Part shown: piece by piece, positions 46,862-59,222 of the stretch | How positions within the stretch are numbered: the stretch's first letter is position 1 | How the letters are laid out: every line of letters starts with the position of its first letter | NCBI GenBank assembly: GCA_944990035.1 | Contig: CALYLX010000126.1 | Coordinates: 1,860,001 to 1,924,000 of the forward strand | Direction: 5' to 3' | Length of the DNA stretch: 64,000 nt | Source of the DNA: Clitopilus passeckerianus | Lineage: Eukaryota > Basidiomycota > Agaricomycetes > Agaricales > Entolomataceae | The notes under the pieces: generated by a model | Database searches by the model: none | What the model was told of the DNA's origin: nothing | Seen by the model: the letters and a program-made list of their open reading frames with translations, nothing else | Program-made: the position numbers and the translations under genes

Positions 46862-49248
46862 ATGCTCTCTAAAGTATGGATTATCGATTTCTCCAAGGAA
46901 TTTTGTCCTGATCTTTCACGCAGCACGTTAATATTGACCGCGTTCTGGCGGAGTCTAGGGTTAGTCGAGACCGTTCACATGCACCAATAGCAGTTTTAGC
47001 TGAACTGGCAACTAGGACAAGAAAAAGCACTTCCATGGTTTGACCGATGCTAATCTTAGTAACGTCAACCATTCGTACGGTGCTCGGTATGGCACTGCTC
47101 CCATCCCAAAATACACCATCGCCTCCAAGGTAAGTCATCGCCAATTAATCACCGCCGATAATATCTGCTGACATCATGGTGTGCAGGGCGTGTCTGCAGA
47201 TGCTGCCTACCAGCTCATCCACGATGAGTTGACTCTAGGTCAGTGGTTCTAGAAAAGGCGGTGAGTTCGGCTAAGTCAAGATCTATAGACGGCCAGCCCG
47301 TTCTCAATTTGGCATCTTTCGTCCATACATGGATGCCGCACCAGGCAGACAAGCTTGTGCATGAAAACATCACCAAGAACTTAATCGATTCCGATGAATA
47401 TCCTGCCACTGGTTTGTCCCGAGCTGTATCAGGATTTTATCTCGTGTGCTAACTTCATCTTTTGCAGAGGCTATCCATACCAGATGTGTTTCTATCCTCG
47501 CAGATATGTGGCATGCACCCTCCTCAAAGCAAGCTATTGGTACGGCCACCACCGGCTCCTCCGAGGCCATCCAGCTCGGCGGTCTTGCCATGAAGAAGAT
47601 ATGGCAAGCCAAGCGCAAGGCAGCTGGCAAGAGCATCCATGAACCTGGGTCAGTGCTGAGGTGCCCATAGCTTCTATGATGCCTCCTCTAATTCCTTTTA
47701 CAGACCAAACATTGTCATGGGTGCTAATGCTCAGGTTGCCCTGGAGAAGTTCGCTCGTTACTTCGACGTCGAATGCCGCCTTGTTCCCGTATCTGTGGAG
47801 AGCAAGTACAGACTGGACCCAAAGAAGGCTATGGAATATATTGATGAGAATACCATTGGTGTCTTCGTTATTCTCGGCAGTACGTTCCGGCACAGACGAT
47901 TGCGTTCTGCTAGAAATTGACCCTAATTTGCACAGGTACCTATACTGGTCATTATGAGCCCGTCAAGGAGATGTCCGATCTTTTGGACGAGTACGAGCAG
48001 AAGACTGGCAACTCTGTGCCCATCCATGGTATCTAAGTAGCCTTAACCATTCTGATAATCATTATATTGACCTTTGTGACAGTTGACGCCGCCTCTGGTG
48101 GCTTCGTCGCACCGTTTGCAAATGTTCGTCTACTTCTTCTGTGCCTCCTTCACCTGTAGTAACTAACAATCCATCTAGCCCAAGTTAGTATGGGACTTCA
48201 AACTTCCGCGCGTAGTCTCCATCAACACTTCGTAAGTCTCTTCCGAGTCATAATCTCCAATGTCTGACATTTCTGTATAGCGGGCACAAGTTTGGCCTGT
48301 CCTACGTCGGTGTTGGCTGGGTTGTTTGGAGGGACAAAGCCCATCTTCCCAAGGACCTCATTTTCGAGCTTCACTACCTTGGATCCATCGAGTATTCGTT
48401 TTCCTTGAACTTCTCGCGGCCAGCTCACCCCATCATCGCGCAATATTTCAATCTTATTCACCTCGGCTTCGAAGGCTACCGAAACGTCGCGCTGGACGAT
48501 CTGAAGAATGCTCGCTTGCTCAGTCGCGCCCTGGAAGCGACTGGGTTCTACACAGTCCTCAGCGACATTCATAGGAAGGTAGGGGCGGTTGGTTCCGCAG
48601 TTGGAGCGGTCAAGTCCGCCGTGGGTGCCTACGACGACGATATTGACGTAATTGCTATCAAAAATGGATGACATTCATGACCTGACGTCTGCAAATAGAG
48701 TTTCGAACCAGGCCTTCCCGTGGTTTCGTTCCGCTTCACCGATGAATTCAAGCAAAAGCACCCTGGTGTCGAGCAAAAGTGGATCCAGACTTTGTTGCGA
48801 GCAAAGGGATGGTAAGGAATTCTGTCCACAGATGTCATAGGGGTTTATTGAGGAAACGATTAAACAGGATTGTGCCCAACTACGAACTTCCTCCAAATCT
48901 GGAGCAGATCGAAATTCTGCGCGTCGTGGTTCGAGAGAGCATGACCGAAGTCGTAAGTGGCTCTTCCTCATCTAGCATGGTTTTGAACTAAATGTGCTTC
49001 AGCTCATTGACCAACTCGTCGCCGATATTGTGCGTGGTTCCGTCCTGTCAAGGCAAAGCTTAGCTAACCGATTCTGTTCTCTATAGGTTGAGATCACTGA
49101 GAGCCTCGTCAAGGAAGGAAGCCCATCTCATGGTTTGGCCATGCTGAACCACCATCAAGGCAAGCAGAGCAAGCATGAGCACCATGAAGGCAGGCTCGAC
49201 GAGGGCGATGCAAGCGAGTACAGCGGTACCTGGGCTAAGACTTGCTGA
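46862..49248 (+). CDS. Glutamate decarboxylase (PLP-dependent)
   Basis: Converts glutamate to GABA and CO2. Spliced exons give [131 protein letters not shown]. The lysine in SGHKFG binds PLP. About ten exons; stop at 49246-49248. The first exon is uncertain: I use ATG 46862 (MLSK), joined across an intron ending near 47060 to NHSYGARYG; only the gene body from about 47060 is firm. Oddities: an Ala/Gly/Val repeat insert ([20 protein letters not shown]) near 48580-48650 and a His-rich C-terminus ([17 protein letters not shown]). Fungal GAD acts in GABA shunt and oxidative stress tolerance. Confidence 0.88.
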
Positions 49249-49405
49249 TTGAATAATTGTGGAAATGAAAGACAGTGTACCAATAAAATAGTAGTAATAA
49301 TATTGCACGTTTTTGACGCTGATTTGAAGTCTCTGAAATGGCGCGTTAATGCGAATGTGGCCAACGCTTCACAGCCACCTCCAGACCGTTTCCTTGACCG
49401 TGACT

Positions 49406-49759
49406 ATGGGTGGTCCAAACCTCGAGATTTTCAAGTTTTCTCTCTACCTCTTCGTTCCTATTGCCGCATTGGTTCACTTTGGAGATCCAGAATGGTACAG
49501 GAGGAATGTGATCCCTGTAAGCTTCTGCACTTGCATTATTACCATGATACTGACTAGCTGCTATGACAGTACCGGGACAAGTTGTTCCCTCCTGACGAAC
49601 GGCTTGTCAAAGTGAGTTGATTCACATGTTAGGTGCATTTCATGAAGCTGAAGTTCTACCCAGCGACTCCCTACGGACCAGACCGCCATCAGAGAAGAGC
49701 TGAACAGGATAAAGCAAGAACGGTTAGCTCGGAAGTCAAAGGAGGGCGAGACCAAATGA
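49406..49759 (+). CDS. PET100: Cytochrome c oxidase assembly protein PET100, mitochondrial
   Basis: Inner-membrane chaperone for complex IV assembly. Starts MGGPNLEIFKFSLYLFVPIA at 49406, a classic PET100 N-terminus with a single membrane helix, then LVHFGDPEWYRRNVIPYRDK and LFPPDERLV across an intron. A third exon gives LPTDQTAIREELNRIKQERL and ends SKEGETK at 49759. Two introns; the second acceptor is placed at a GAAG|T site to keep the TDQTAIREEL frame. About 80-90 residues, usual for the family. It lies 157 bases after the GAD stop on the same strand. Confidence 0.9.
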
Positions 49760-49870
49760 ATATAACTGTGAGTCTACTTTTTAACTACTCGGTTGACAAA
49801 CTCTAATATCCTCTTTTAAAGGACTCTTGTACGCTATATCTAATACTTGAAGCCATCCCACCTCAGCCCA

Positions 49871-51208
49871 TTATTTCTCCACCGAAACGACGTCTTTGCC
49901 ATTCACAAACACCTCCCAAGCACCTCCGTCCCTGACATCCTCAGCGACTAAGCTTTTATAGTCCATTGCCTCCGCAAGGGATGTCTTGAAGCCGCCACAG
50001 ACGATGAAAACAACCACCTTCCTCTTTGTGGGGCCTTCCGTCGGTGTCACCACATCGAAAAGAGACGCTTTATACGCAGGCGCCAAAGTAGTAGCACAAG
50101 CGAGTTCGACCAGCATCTTATGGTCATCTATGCCCTCTGTCACCTTCCCGGCCAATAAAACGAAGTTTTGAAGTCGCTCACCTGCGAAAGTCCCATGCGC
50201 CTGCATCGCGAGTTCGTCAGGAATGGTCACGCAGGTCACTGGGCCAGCCCTCTCCAGCGCCATCCTCACGACGCGTTCCGCTGGCTGAGAAGCCCCGAGG
50301 GAGCCGGAAGCTTTGGATGTGAATTTGTTGAAGTGCACCATCTCGAGCCCGCCTTCTGAGATGATTAGGTTGGTGTTGGGTGGGAGAGGGTGGCCCTTGT
50401 TTCGGTTGAGGGCCATGGTGTGGTAGAAGCAATCTGTGCCGATGCACCCGAGGGCGACTACAGGTACTGGAGAGAAAGGTTTTCAGTTCATTGATCCTGT
50501 GCCAACAGAGGGGGGAATTACCGTCGTCCCATCCTATTTCCTTGCATCCTACTAGAATGCCTCCAAGCATGCCGCCGCCTCCGACGGAGCAGAATATCGC
50601 GTCAGGTTTCGTTCCAAGCTCTGCTAATATCTCTTTGACCATGGAGCCATGTCCTTGCCATATAACTTCATGGTCATAAGCAGGTACCATAACCCTATAA
50701 TATGTTCACCATCAGCCCACGGCTTGGGTGGAGGAAAATGCACCTACTCACGCATTGCTCTCACTATCCACAGCACTCTGAGCTGCTTTCAATGCCTCAG
50801 CATAGTGTTGTCCAATCACTTTAACCTCCGCATTTTGCCTACGCAGGATGTCGATCGTACTTTGCGTAGCCCAGGCTGGAAGATAAACAGTGCATTTGAC
50901 CTTGAACGCATTGGCTGCACAAGCGGCTGCGAGTCCCGCATTTCCGCCTGAGGCCGCTATTAGATGCACGTCGTCCCCATACTCTTGCACGGCTTCCTGT
51001 ACGAAAAGAGAGATGCCTCTGTATTTGAATGAGTGTGAGGGTTGTAGATTCTGTTTCATCAACATCATTAGCCTGAGAGGGATGACTGGTCTGCCAGCCA
51101 GTCTCATACCTCTAGCTTGAGATAAGCCGATGCTCCTATGATTTCAGAGATTCGACTAGAGTAAATGAGAGGCGTTTCAAGCCATTTTCTTTCTTGAGAC
51201 GTGGACAT
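49871..51208 (-). CDS. L-serine/L-threonine dehydratase (PLP-dependent, catabolic type)
   Basis: Deaminates serine to pyruvate or threonine to 2-oxobutyrate. Start MSTSQERKWLETPLIYSSRI at 51208. Spliced exons read SAYLKLE, NLQPSHSFKYRGISLFVQEA (PLP lysine in SFKYRG), IAASGGNAGLAAACAANAFK (phosphate-binding loop), CSVGGGGMLGGILVGCKEIG (glycine loop), VVALGCIGTDCFYHTMALNR. The C-terminal region has TIPDELAMQAH and ends EVFVNGKDVVSVEK. No ACT domain follows, fitting the short catabolic serine dehydratase rather than biosynthetic Ilv1. Divergent from the GH31 gene. Confidence 0.9.
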
Positions 51209-51740
51209 TGAGGCTCGAGGGCGCGGTGGTTGTGACTCACCAGCCCGAGTGTGCAGTCGGAGACTCGGTACGTATCGCGGCATCCGGGACGAGGGTGATC
51301 TAGCCGAGGCTGCAATGTGCAAACACTTGCCTCGAGTCTCCCATGACTTGCAACAGTTCCGTTCTGTCGCTCGCAATGCACGTCGGAGGCATTTCTTGGG
51401 TTCTCGTGGTCTGATTCTCGAGGAAATAGGCGATGACAGGTGCTCCTTTGGCATTAACAATGTGCCCTGTTCCATCCATCCCTCCTGCATTTCCCAGCTC
51501 ACTGGTATCTTTCTGTGCTCAGCGTTCGTTGCTTTTGGTGTATCATACCCCTATCCTCTTGCGGCCAGATAACAGTTATCTTGGGCTGAAAAATACCTGC
51601 CCCAAGCGCGCAAAAAAACAGCATGACCATGGTTGCGGGCTTTCCTCGGCCATGTGGAGAGCAGCGGCCCGCCATGTCGTACTAGTATAAAAACCCTGAC
51701 AACCTAATGGTGGGTTTGAAGAGAACCCACATACAGATAC
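51209..51740. other. Divergent promoter with a possible upstream ORF
   Basis: About 530 bases between dehydratase and GH31 start codons. A minus-strand ORF at 51300-51479 (MDGTGHIVNAKGAPVIAYFL..., 59 codons) precedes the dehydratase start in the same orientation and could be an upstream ORF or an unrecognised small gene. The right end contains TATAAAAA for GH31. Confidence 0.4.
51686..51693 (+). promoter_or_regulatory. TATA box of the GH31 gene
   Basis: TATAAAAA lies 55 bases upstream of the ATG at 51741, a good core-promoter candidate for an inducible hydrolase. Confidence 0.5.
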
Positions 51741-54700
51741 ATGAGGTTTAACGACGGATTCTGGCTGCTGAAGAACGGCGTCAAGCCATACTACGGGTTG
51801 CAAGTTGCCCAAACAAAACAAGAGCATGGTGCATATACGCTCTTGGTGGCCACACGTCCTGTTAGACATCGAGGCGATACCCTTGGAGGTAAGGACCTAT
51901 TACTCATCAATTGGGTATATCTGACGACGCTTGTTGCATCGTCCAGGTCCCCTCCTAACCGTCCGAGTGCATTCTCCAACTCAAGGAGTCATTGGCGTGA
52001 AGATCGACCACTTTTCTCACTCAAGGCCAGCTCCAGAGATTCCTCTCTTTCCAAATGCAAACCCCATTCAAGACGCCAGTCTTTCTAAAGCTGGGGAAAC
52101 CTATACATTGTCGACGGGAGGTCTGACCGCTGAGATCACCGAGAAACCTTACACCATTACATTTAAGGACTCTAAAAGAATATTGACGTTCGCTGGAGAG
52201 AAGCATCAGGCGCTATACGATGTACCATCCAAGTGGACACTGCTCTCCGCATCCAACAGTTCTTGCCTGACCCAAGATCCCGCCTCCAATCCCAATCCCT
52301 CACCCCTTCCTCCGGTTGTGCGATATATCAATTCTGAGCTAAACATCTCTCCGGGAGAACTGATCTACGGCTTTGGAGAACAGTTCGGTGCATTTGTCAA
52401 GAATGGTATGTATCTTCCATCTCGTTTGTAATCCTGACAACCTGGCTCATGACGCGATAGGTCAGGCGATCAAGGTCTGGAATCAGGATGGCGGAACCTC
52501 CAGCGAACAGGCATACAAATGTGTACCCTTCTACATAACAAACCGTGGCTATGGCGTTTTCATCAACAATCCCGGAGAGGTTGAAGTCGAGGTTGGCTCC
52601 GAGAAAATCAGTCGAGTAGGCATGTCGATAGCAGCCTCGAGTCTCGAATATTTCATCATCTATGGAGAAACACCGCTGCGGGTAAGCTTTTACAGTTTAA
52701 CTTCGTTACCATATTTCTCATCAGCTTTAGATCCTCGAAAGATATACGCGTATGACAGGTCGCCCAGCGTAATTAAATGCCTTCCTCCACATTTATCTAT
52801 AACTGAATGGTTTCTGTAGACTATTGCCCAGCTGGACATATGGTCTTTGGCTCTCCACCTCTTTCCTAACCTCCTACGACAACGACACAGTTTCGAGCTT
52901 CTTACAGGGCATGCAAGATCGAAACTGCCCTGTACGCGTATTCCACTTTGACTGTTTCTGGATGAAACAATACGAATGGTATACCCCCTCGAGTATTTTT
53001 CTCTTAAATATGTCACTAACGGCACAGTACAGGTGCTCATTTACGTTTGACCCGGAGAACTTCCCTGATCCCAAAGCCTACATCGCAGAGATAAAGCAGA
53101 AATACGGCGTCAAAGTCTGCGTATGGAGTGAGTCCTAGATTTGTTTTAAAGTATTCCCGAAAGCGCTGATCAACGTTTGAAGTTAATCCTTATATTTCTC
53201 AACTATCTCCAATCTTCAAGGAAGGTGCAGAGCAAGGATACTTCATCAAAAGAACGGATGGAACCCCGTGGCAGTGTGTTCTTTGCCTTTTACGCATAGC
53301 ACAGGGCTTAACAGTTTCCTCGTTCTGTAGATGGGATTTATGGCAACCAGGTCTCGTCATCGTGGATGTAACCAACCCTACAGCTCGGAAATGGTACAGC
53401 GACAAGTTGATTGCTCTTCTTGACCTGGGCGTTGATACTTTCAAGGTGAGGCCTGATCTATTGAACACCATGATCCTTTTTTACATGCTTTGCAGACGGA
53501 CTTCGGAGAACGTATCCCGCACGCGAATGTTGTCTTCCACGACGGCTCCGACCCGATGCGCATGCACAACGCATATGCGGTCATCTACAATGAGCTCGTT
53601 TTCAATGTCCTCAAGGATCGCTTTGGCGAGAACGAAGCCATAGTCTTCGCCAGAGCTTCTGCTGCAGGTGGACAAAGGTAGGCCTCCGAAATTTTCACAA
53701 TGACGAGGCCATGCTGACGGAGTCTGTAGATTCCCCGTTCACTGGGGTGGAGACTGCGAATCGACGTGGGAGGCCATGGCCGAGGCCCTGAGGGGAGCAC
53801 TTTCTTTGACAGTTTCAGGCTTTGCTTACGCGTCACACGATATCGGTGGATTTGAGGTAAATTGCTAGGTGGCTAGGTTTCGAATGTCTTGCTGAGTAAA
53901 TATGCTAGGGACATCCCCCACCGGAAATCTATCAACGTTGGGTGGCCTACGGCATCTTCTCCTCCCATTCAAGACTTCACGGATCCTCGTCGTACCGAGT
54001 ACCATGGAACTATGGAGAGGAAGCTGCCAAGAATATGTCAGCCCTCCTTGAAGTCAAACACCGACTGATGCCATACATTTATAACTTGGTAGGGATCTCG
54101 CTGTGATGCATCTACCCAACATCTGACGCACAAAATTAGTCCATCCAGGCAAACGCTGAAGGGCATCCACTTCAAAGAGCCATGTTCCTGGAGTTCCCGG
54201 ATGACCGCACGACGCACTACCTTGATAGGCAATACATGCTTGGTATGAGTCAAGTTACTGAAACCTTAGTTGCTGAACTCAAGGGTTACGACAGGACCCA
54301 ATCTTCTCGTTGCCCCAGTCTTTGTTCCGCAAGGGGAAGAATCTGAATACTATCTTCCCGCTGGCCGCTGGACGTCTTTCTTCCATCCAGAGCGAAAAGT
54401 GCAAGGCCCCATATGGATCAAAGAGGAGGTTCCTCTCGACGAGATTCCAGTTTGGGTGAGAGCCGGATCGGTGCTCTGCCTCGGACCAGCCGAAACCAGA
54501 CGTCCGGATTATGATTATAGCCAAAACCTTGACGTGCACCTCTACGAAATTTCAATCGGTCACTCTGTCGAGGTTGACGTTCCGGTAGGAAAGAGTTCAA
54601 AGATTGCAGGAAAAATCCGGGTGGAAAGGAACGCCACCGAGATACAAGTGACCGTCGTGGACAGCGAATTGTCAATCAAGAGCGTCAATCTCCTAATTGA

Positions 54701-54815
54701 TGGCGTTGACTTTGAAGGTGCCTCAGTTGGCAAGTTGACAACGCAAACCGGTGTCGCAAAGGTTGAAGTGGAACAAAGTGTGGCTTCACTGAAGGTTCTG
54801 GGTAAAGCAAGGTAG
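51741..54815 (+). CDS. GH31 alpha-xylosidase (YicI-like)
   Basis: Releases terminal alpha-xylose from xyloglucan-type oligosaccharides. About twelve exons, from [20 protein letters not shown] (51741) to [12 protein letters not shown]. The N-terminal beta domain is followed by the GH31 barrel: [49 protein letters not shown], then [20 protein letters not shown] with the nucleophile Asp (KTDFGE), and [20 protein letters not shown] with the acid/base Asp (GGD). The KTDFGER and HWGGDC pair is typical of YicI alpha-xylosidases rather than alpha-glucosidases. There is no signal peptide, so the enzyme is probably cytosolic and acts on imported oligosaccharides. Length about 770 residues fits the family. 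Confidence 0.92.
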
Positions 54816-54958
54816 ATGATGGATGGTGCGTTGTCGTGACGAGAACCAGAGTGATTGATGCATTTTGACAAGACAATGCTTGTAGAATAGGGAATGCTGT
54901 ATTATTATCTTTAGAGATAGCAAAATATATGTCGTCCGTGAGACCCGAAGCCCGAATA

Positions 54959-55309
54959 TTAATCTTCGTTAAACTCCTTCCAGGCCTGTTCAGCCTTGGC
55001 CCTGCGCTCTTTCCCCATCTCTCTATTCTTGGAGGACCGGGCGACTCGCTAGATATCGGAATAAATTGGGCATCAAGTGCAATCGTGGTTAAGGACAAAT
55101 GAGGGCGTACCTCGGTCCGTAGGCAATGGTTCAGTTCATCCTTCAATTTGTTGCAGCCGCCAGTGAAGCGAGCCCAAGAGTTTCCGTGGCAGTCTTCAAG
55201 AGCCTGTATGAACTCTTTGCATACTAGAAACTCTTCATGTCAGTATTCAAAGCTTTACAGCAAGAAACTGGGCTTTACATATCCTTTTGTCTGACAGCTG
55301 AGGGTGCAT
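54959..55309 (-). CDS. CMC2: CMC2, twin CX9C mitochondrial intermembrane-space protein
   Basis: CMC2 takes part in cytochrome c oxidase biogenesis. Three exons: MHPQLSDKRI at 55309; then CKEFIQALEDCHGNSWARFT and GGCNKLKDELNHCLRTE; then RVARSSKNREMGKERRAKAE, ending KEFNED at 54959. The two CX9C motifs (C-KEFIQALED-C and C-NKLKDELNH-C) form the disulfide-bonded coiled-coil hairpin. Start and end agree with family members. Its start is about 140 bases from the divergent transketolase start. Confidence 0.88.
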
Positions 55310-55452
55310 GTAAGAAGTTAACCCGTTGAAGGAAAAACCGAGTGCGGTCCGGAGACCCCCAACAGTGGCTGTGCACGGGGAGTCTGGCTTGATTAGATAA
55401 ATTCGAGGGGACCTCGACAACTCTGGTTTTGCGAGTTTACCCTTGAACCACC

Positions 55453-58157
55453 ATGTCTTTTGCCCCCCACAAAGCTGATGAGGTCGCTGTTGCGACGATT
55501 CGTACCCTTGCTGCCGATGTTGTAGCAAAGGCCAACTCTGGTCATCCCGGTGAGGCTTGATTTGCGTCTGCTCGTTGCGATTCATAAATCACTCATCCCG
55601 AACACTACAGGTGCTCCGATGGGCATGGCCCCCGTTGCTCACGTTCTTTTCTCTCGGTATGTGCTCTCGTGGTATCTTACCACCTAATGACTCATCTTAC
55701 TCCCCAGATTCATCAACGCCAACCCCAAAAATTCAAAATGGTTTAATCGCGATCGATTCGTGCTTTCCAACGGGTGAGATCTTTATCCGAACATTTTCGC
55801 GATTTATCCTGATTCTTTGATCACAGACACGCGTAAGTAACAAGGACAGCCTATGAGATAGAGAGAATGTAGCCTAACTTTCTACAGCTGTGCTCTCCAA
55901 TATGTTTTACTCCATCTCCTCGGGTACAACTTGTCTCTGGATGACCTCAAGGCATTCCGCCAACTTGACTCAAAGACACCCGGACACCCCGAAGCTGGCC
56001 ACACAGACGGTACTTGATACCGGCGCCTTATCGGATCCTCCTGCTGACGCGTAAATTCCAGGTATTGAAGTCACCACCGGCCCTCTCGGACAGGGCTTCG
56101 CCAATGGTGTCGGATTGGCAATGGCCCAAGCCCACTTTGCAGCCAAGTTCAACAAGGATGGTTTTGACTTGATCAACAACTACACCTACGGTATGAAATT
56201 TCTTATCTATATTGATTATCACTAACTGACACACGTTCCCGCTAGTCTTCACTGGAGACGGATGTCTCATGGAGGGTGTTGCTAGCGAGGCTGCCTCTCT
56301 TGCCGGCCATCTTCAGCTCGGAAATCTCGTCGTCATCTACGATGATAACCGTCAGTAAATACCTGCATGAATTTGAAATGTGTCCTCACGCTCGATATGT
56401 TTAGACATCTCTATCGACGGCGACACCGCCGTTGCATTTACCGAGGACGTCCAGAAGCGCTTCGAGGCTTACGGTTGGCAGGTTCTACATGTTGATGACG
56501 GTGACCGGTGAGTTCTCTGATTTAAACATATGTATTCCTTCAACTTGACCAATTCGTTGATACAGTGACCTGGTTGATATATACAAGTCCATCGAAGAAG
56601 CACGCCAGGAGAAGTCCAAGCCTACCATTGTCAAGCTGAAGACTACCATTGGTTACGGCTCCAAGCAACAGGGAACTCACGGAGTCCATGGATCTCGTAA
56701 GTTGGCCTTCGCTCTCGCATTGAACCGCGAACTGACTGGATCGACACAGCCCTCAAGGCCGACGATATCGAGGCCCTGAAGACCAAGTTCGGCCTCCCCG
56801 CCGATCAGAAGTTCTACGTCCCCCAGGAGACATACGACATCTACGCTGAGACCGCCAAGCGCGGTGCCGCCTTGGAGGAGAAATGGACTGCCCTCCTCAA
56901 GTCATATGGCGAGAAGTACCCCAACGAACACGCTGAACTCACCCGCCGCATCGCCGGTGAGCTCCCATCCGGCTGGGAGCAGAACCTACCTGTCTACAAG
57001 ACTAGCGATGCTGCCCAGGCCTCTCGCAAACTCTCTGAAATTGTCCTCACCGCCGTCACGCCAAAACTTCCCGAGATGATTGGTGGTTCTGCCGATCTCA
57101 CTGGAAGTAACTTGACCAAGGTCAAGGGAACCGTCGACTTCCAGCCCCCAGCACTGGCCTCGGAGACTACTCCGGTACGTATATCCGATATGGTGTTCGT
57201 GAGCACGGTATGGGTGCCATTGCAAACGGCTTGCATGCCTATGGTGGTATTATCCCCTTCGTTGCAACATTCTTGGTGAGTCCACATGTCAAAGCAGGCA
57301 ATGCATAATCTCACCTGCCTTCAGAACTTCGTTTCCTACGCTTCAGGTGCCGTCAGGCTGTCTGCTCTCAGCGGCCACCAAGTCATCTGGGTTGGTGAGT
57401 ATAACAGAAATTTCGGAACTTGGCACATAGCTGACGCATACCCCAGCCACTCACGACTCTATCGGTCTTGGCGAGGACGGCCCCACCCATCAGCCTGTTG
57501 AGACCGGTATCGGTCTTCGTGCCACACCCAACGTCGCCTTCTGGCGTCCCGCTGACGGTAATGAGACCTCTGCCGCCTACAAGGTCGCCATTGAGTCCAA
57601 GAAGACCCCCTCCGTCCTCTCCCTCTCTCGTCAAAATCTGCCCAACCTCGAAGGATCCACCATCGACAAGGCCGTGCGCGGTGGATACGTTCTCCACGAC
57701 GAGGAGAACGAGGACCTCACCATTGTCAGCACTGGTTCCGAGGTTGCTATCGCTGTTGAGGCCGCCGGTAGACTCAAGGCTGAGGGCATCAAGACCCGTG
57801 TTGTCAGCTTGCCCTGCTGGTTGACCTTCGATCAACAACCCGAGGAATACCGCCTCAGCGTCCTCAGGAGCGGTGCGCCCATCCTCTCACTCGAGGCTCT
57901 CTCGACCGCTGGATGGCAGAAGTACAGCCATGAACAATATGGTATCCCAGCCTGGGGTGCCTCCGCACCTTACCAGAAGGTCTACGAGAGGTTCGGTATC
58001 ACCGGCTCAAGTACGTTTTCTGTGTTTTCATTTGCGAAACGTAAATTGACTTTCATGCTCTGCAGATATTGCCAAGGTGGGCAAGCAGGTTGTCGACTTC
58101 TACAAGCAGAAGGGTGGCAATGTTGTGTCACCTCTCGTCAAGGCTTTTCACCTTTAA
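55453..58157 (+). CDS. Transketolase, with an apparent 1-base frameshift
   Basis: Thiamine-diphosphate enzyme of the pentose phosphate pathway. Start [20 protein letters not shown] at 55453. The exons give [58 protein letters not shown] (ThDP/Mg site), [40 protein letters not shown]. At about 57144-57148 a run of five C is one short of what the family requires: frame 1 ends QPPALASET, while the expected continuation [20 protein letters not shown] is one frame over. After that, [24 protein letters not shown] and [20 protein letters not shown] continue normally to AFHL. About twelve exons. A sequencing or assembly deletion is most likely, since all downstream exons are intact. Confidence 0.92.
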
Positions 58158-58497
58158 GGTGTTGATGCTAGAATGAAAACAGGGATTAGACGGATGCACG
58201 ATTTAGGACGTATATAAATGAAGAAATCGAATGTAATTGCAGCATAATTTGCAGGCAATAGCACCTTGAAGTGTTCATGTTGAGGTGTGTACAAGACTGG
58301 GAAATAGATTGGCCCGGATTGGTTTGGCTTAGGGTGTTTTAGGAATCCGTGTCCAAGGGCAGGCCCCAGGTCTAGAGCAGTCTTGACCATGGTCGGGGTA
58401 GGGCCAATACGCTCGACCGTTTGGAAAAGTGGCACCAAAGGTGGTAAAGGATAGTCTATTAATTAGAAGAGTACAACCATATACGTCTACTTTCTGG

Positions 58498-59035
58498 CGA
58501 CCTTGATAGTGTCCCACTTGACCCTCTCTGCCTCCTCTTTTGCAACGTCTGCGACGTGACCCACCAAGTATCGGACATCCTGCCGGGAACGTTAGCCTGG
58601 ACCCGGAATCATAAGGGACATGCGTTGTACCTCTTCGGGCTTTGTCCATTGCTCCTTGGGCAGTGGTGCGTGAAGAACGTCGGCGTGAGACGCACGTTTG
58701 AAGCGGTATGCACGGTCGTATTGCTCACGGGGAGTCAAACGGCTGATGGCCTGTGGAAACATGTTCAATCTTCACAATTTCCTGATAGTATGGCTATTTC
58801 CATACCCTCTCGACGTCTGGGCGTTCGGCGACCACTAAAAACAGACAGTAAGTTCGCAGTTCGGAAGCTGAGGAGTGTAAATTCACGCACGTAGGTCATC
58901 GTATCTGAAGCCGTACTGCCTATACCGGGCAGCATTTGCGTACCAGCCAGCTACAGGCTTAAGCATGCGGAGAAGTCTTGGAGAAGACTTGACATAGTTA
59001 GCCAGAGAAATACCAAGGGGAGGGCCAATTGCCAT
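58498..59035 (-). CDS. QCR7: Cytochrome bc1 complex subunit 7 (QCR7)
   Basis: Complex III subunit, about 14 kDa, on the matrix side. Start MAIGPPLGISLANYVKSSPR at 59035; then RLLRMLKPVAGWYANAARYR and QYGFRYDDL; VAERPDVERAISRLTPREQY, RAYRFKRASHADVLHAPLPK and EQWTKPEE; finally DVRYLVGHVADVAKEEAERV ending KVARK at 58498. Four exons. The LTPREQYDRAYRFKRA block is diagnostic of the UQCRB/QCR7 family. The 3' end faces the transketolase 3' end, and its start is divergent from the NDK gene (188 bases apart). Confidence 0.92.
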
Positions 59036-59222
59036 TGTCGTCGTTGTTTGCTTTTCGGATTTTGGTGCAAAGAGCAGGGCAAGTTTGCCAACGGAACGGA
59101 TGTTTCCGGCCTCTTTGTTTGCTCATGATTGGCATCAGCGTTAGATATGATCTTTCAAGATTTGCTGAAAAGGACTGGCATCGCCGCTGAAATCTTTCAA
59201 TCCTTTCCTCATCTTCGTCGCA

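Noticed and set aside
57383..57838. Minus-strand ORF of 151 codons opposite transketolase
   Set aside because: It is the shadow of a GC-biased conserved exon; the sense strand is clearly transketolase.
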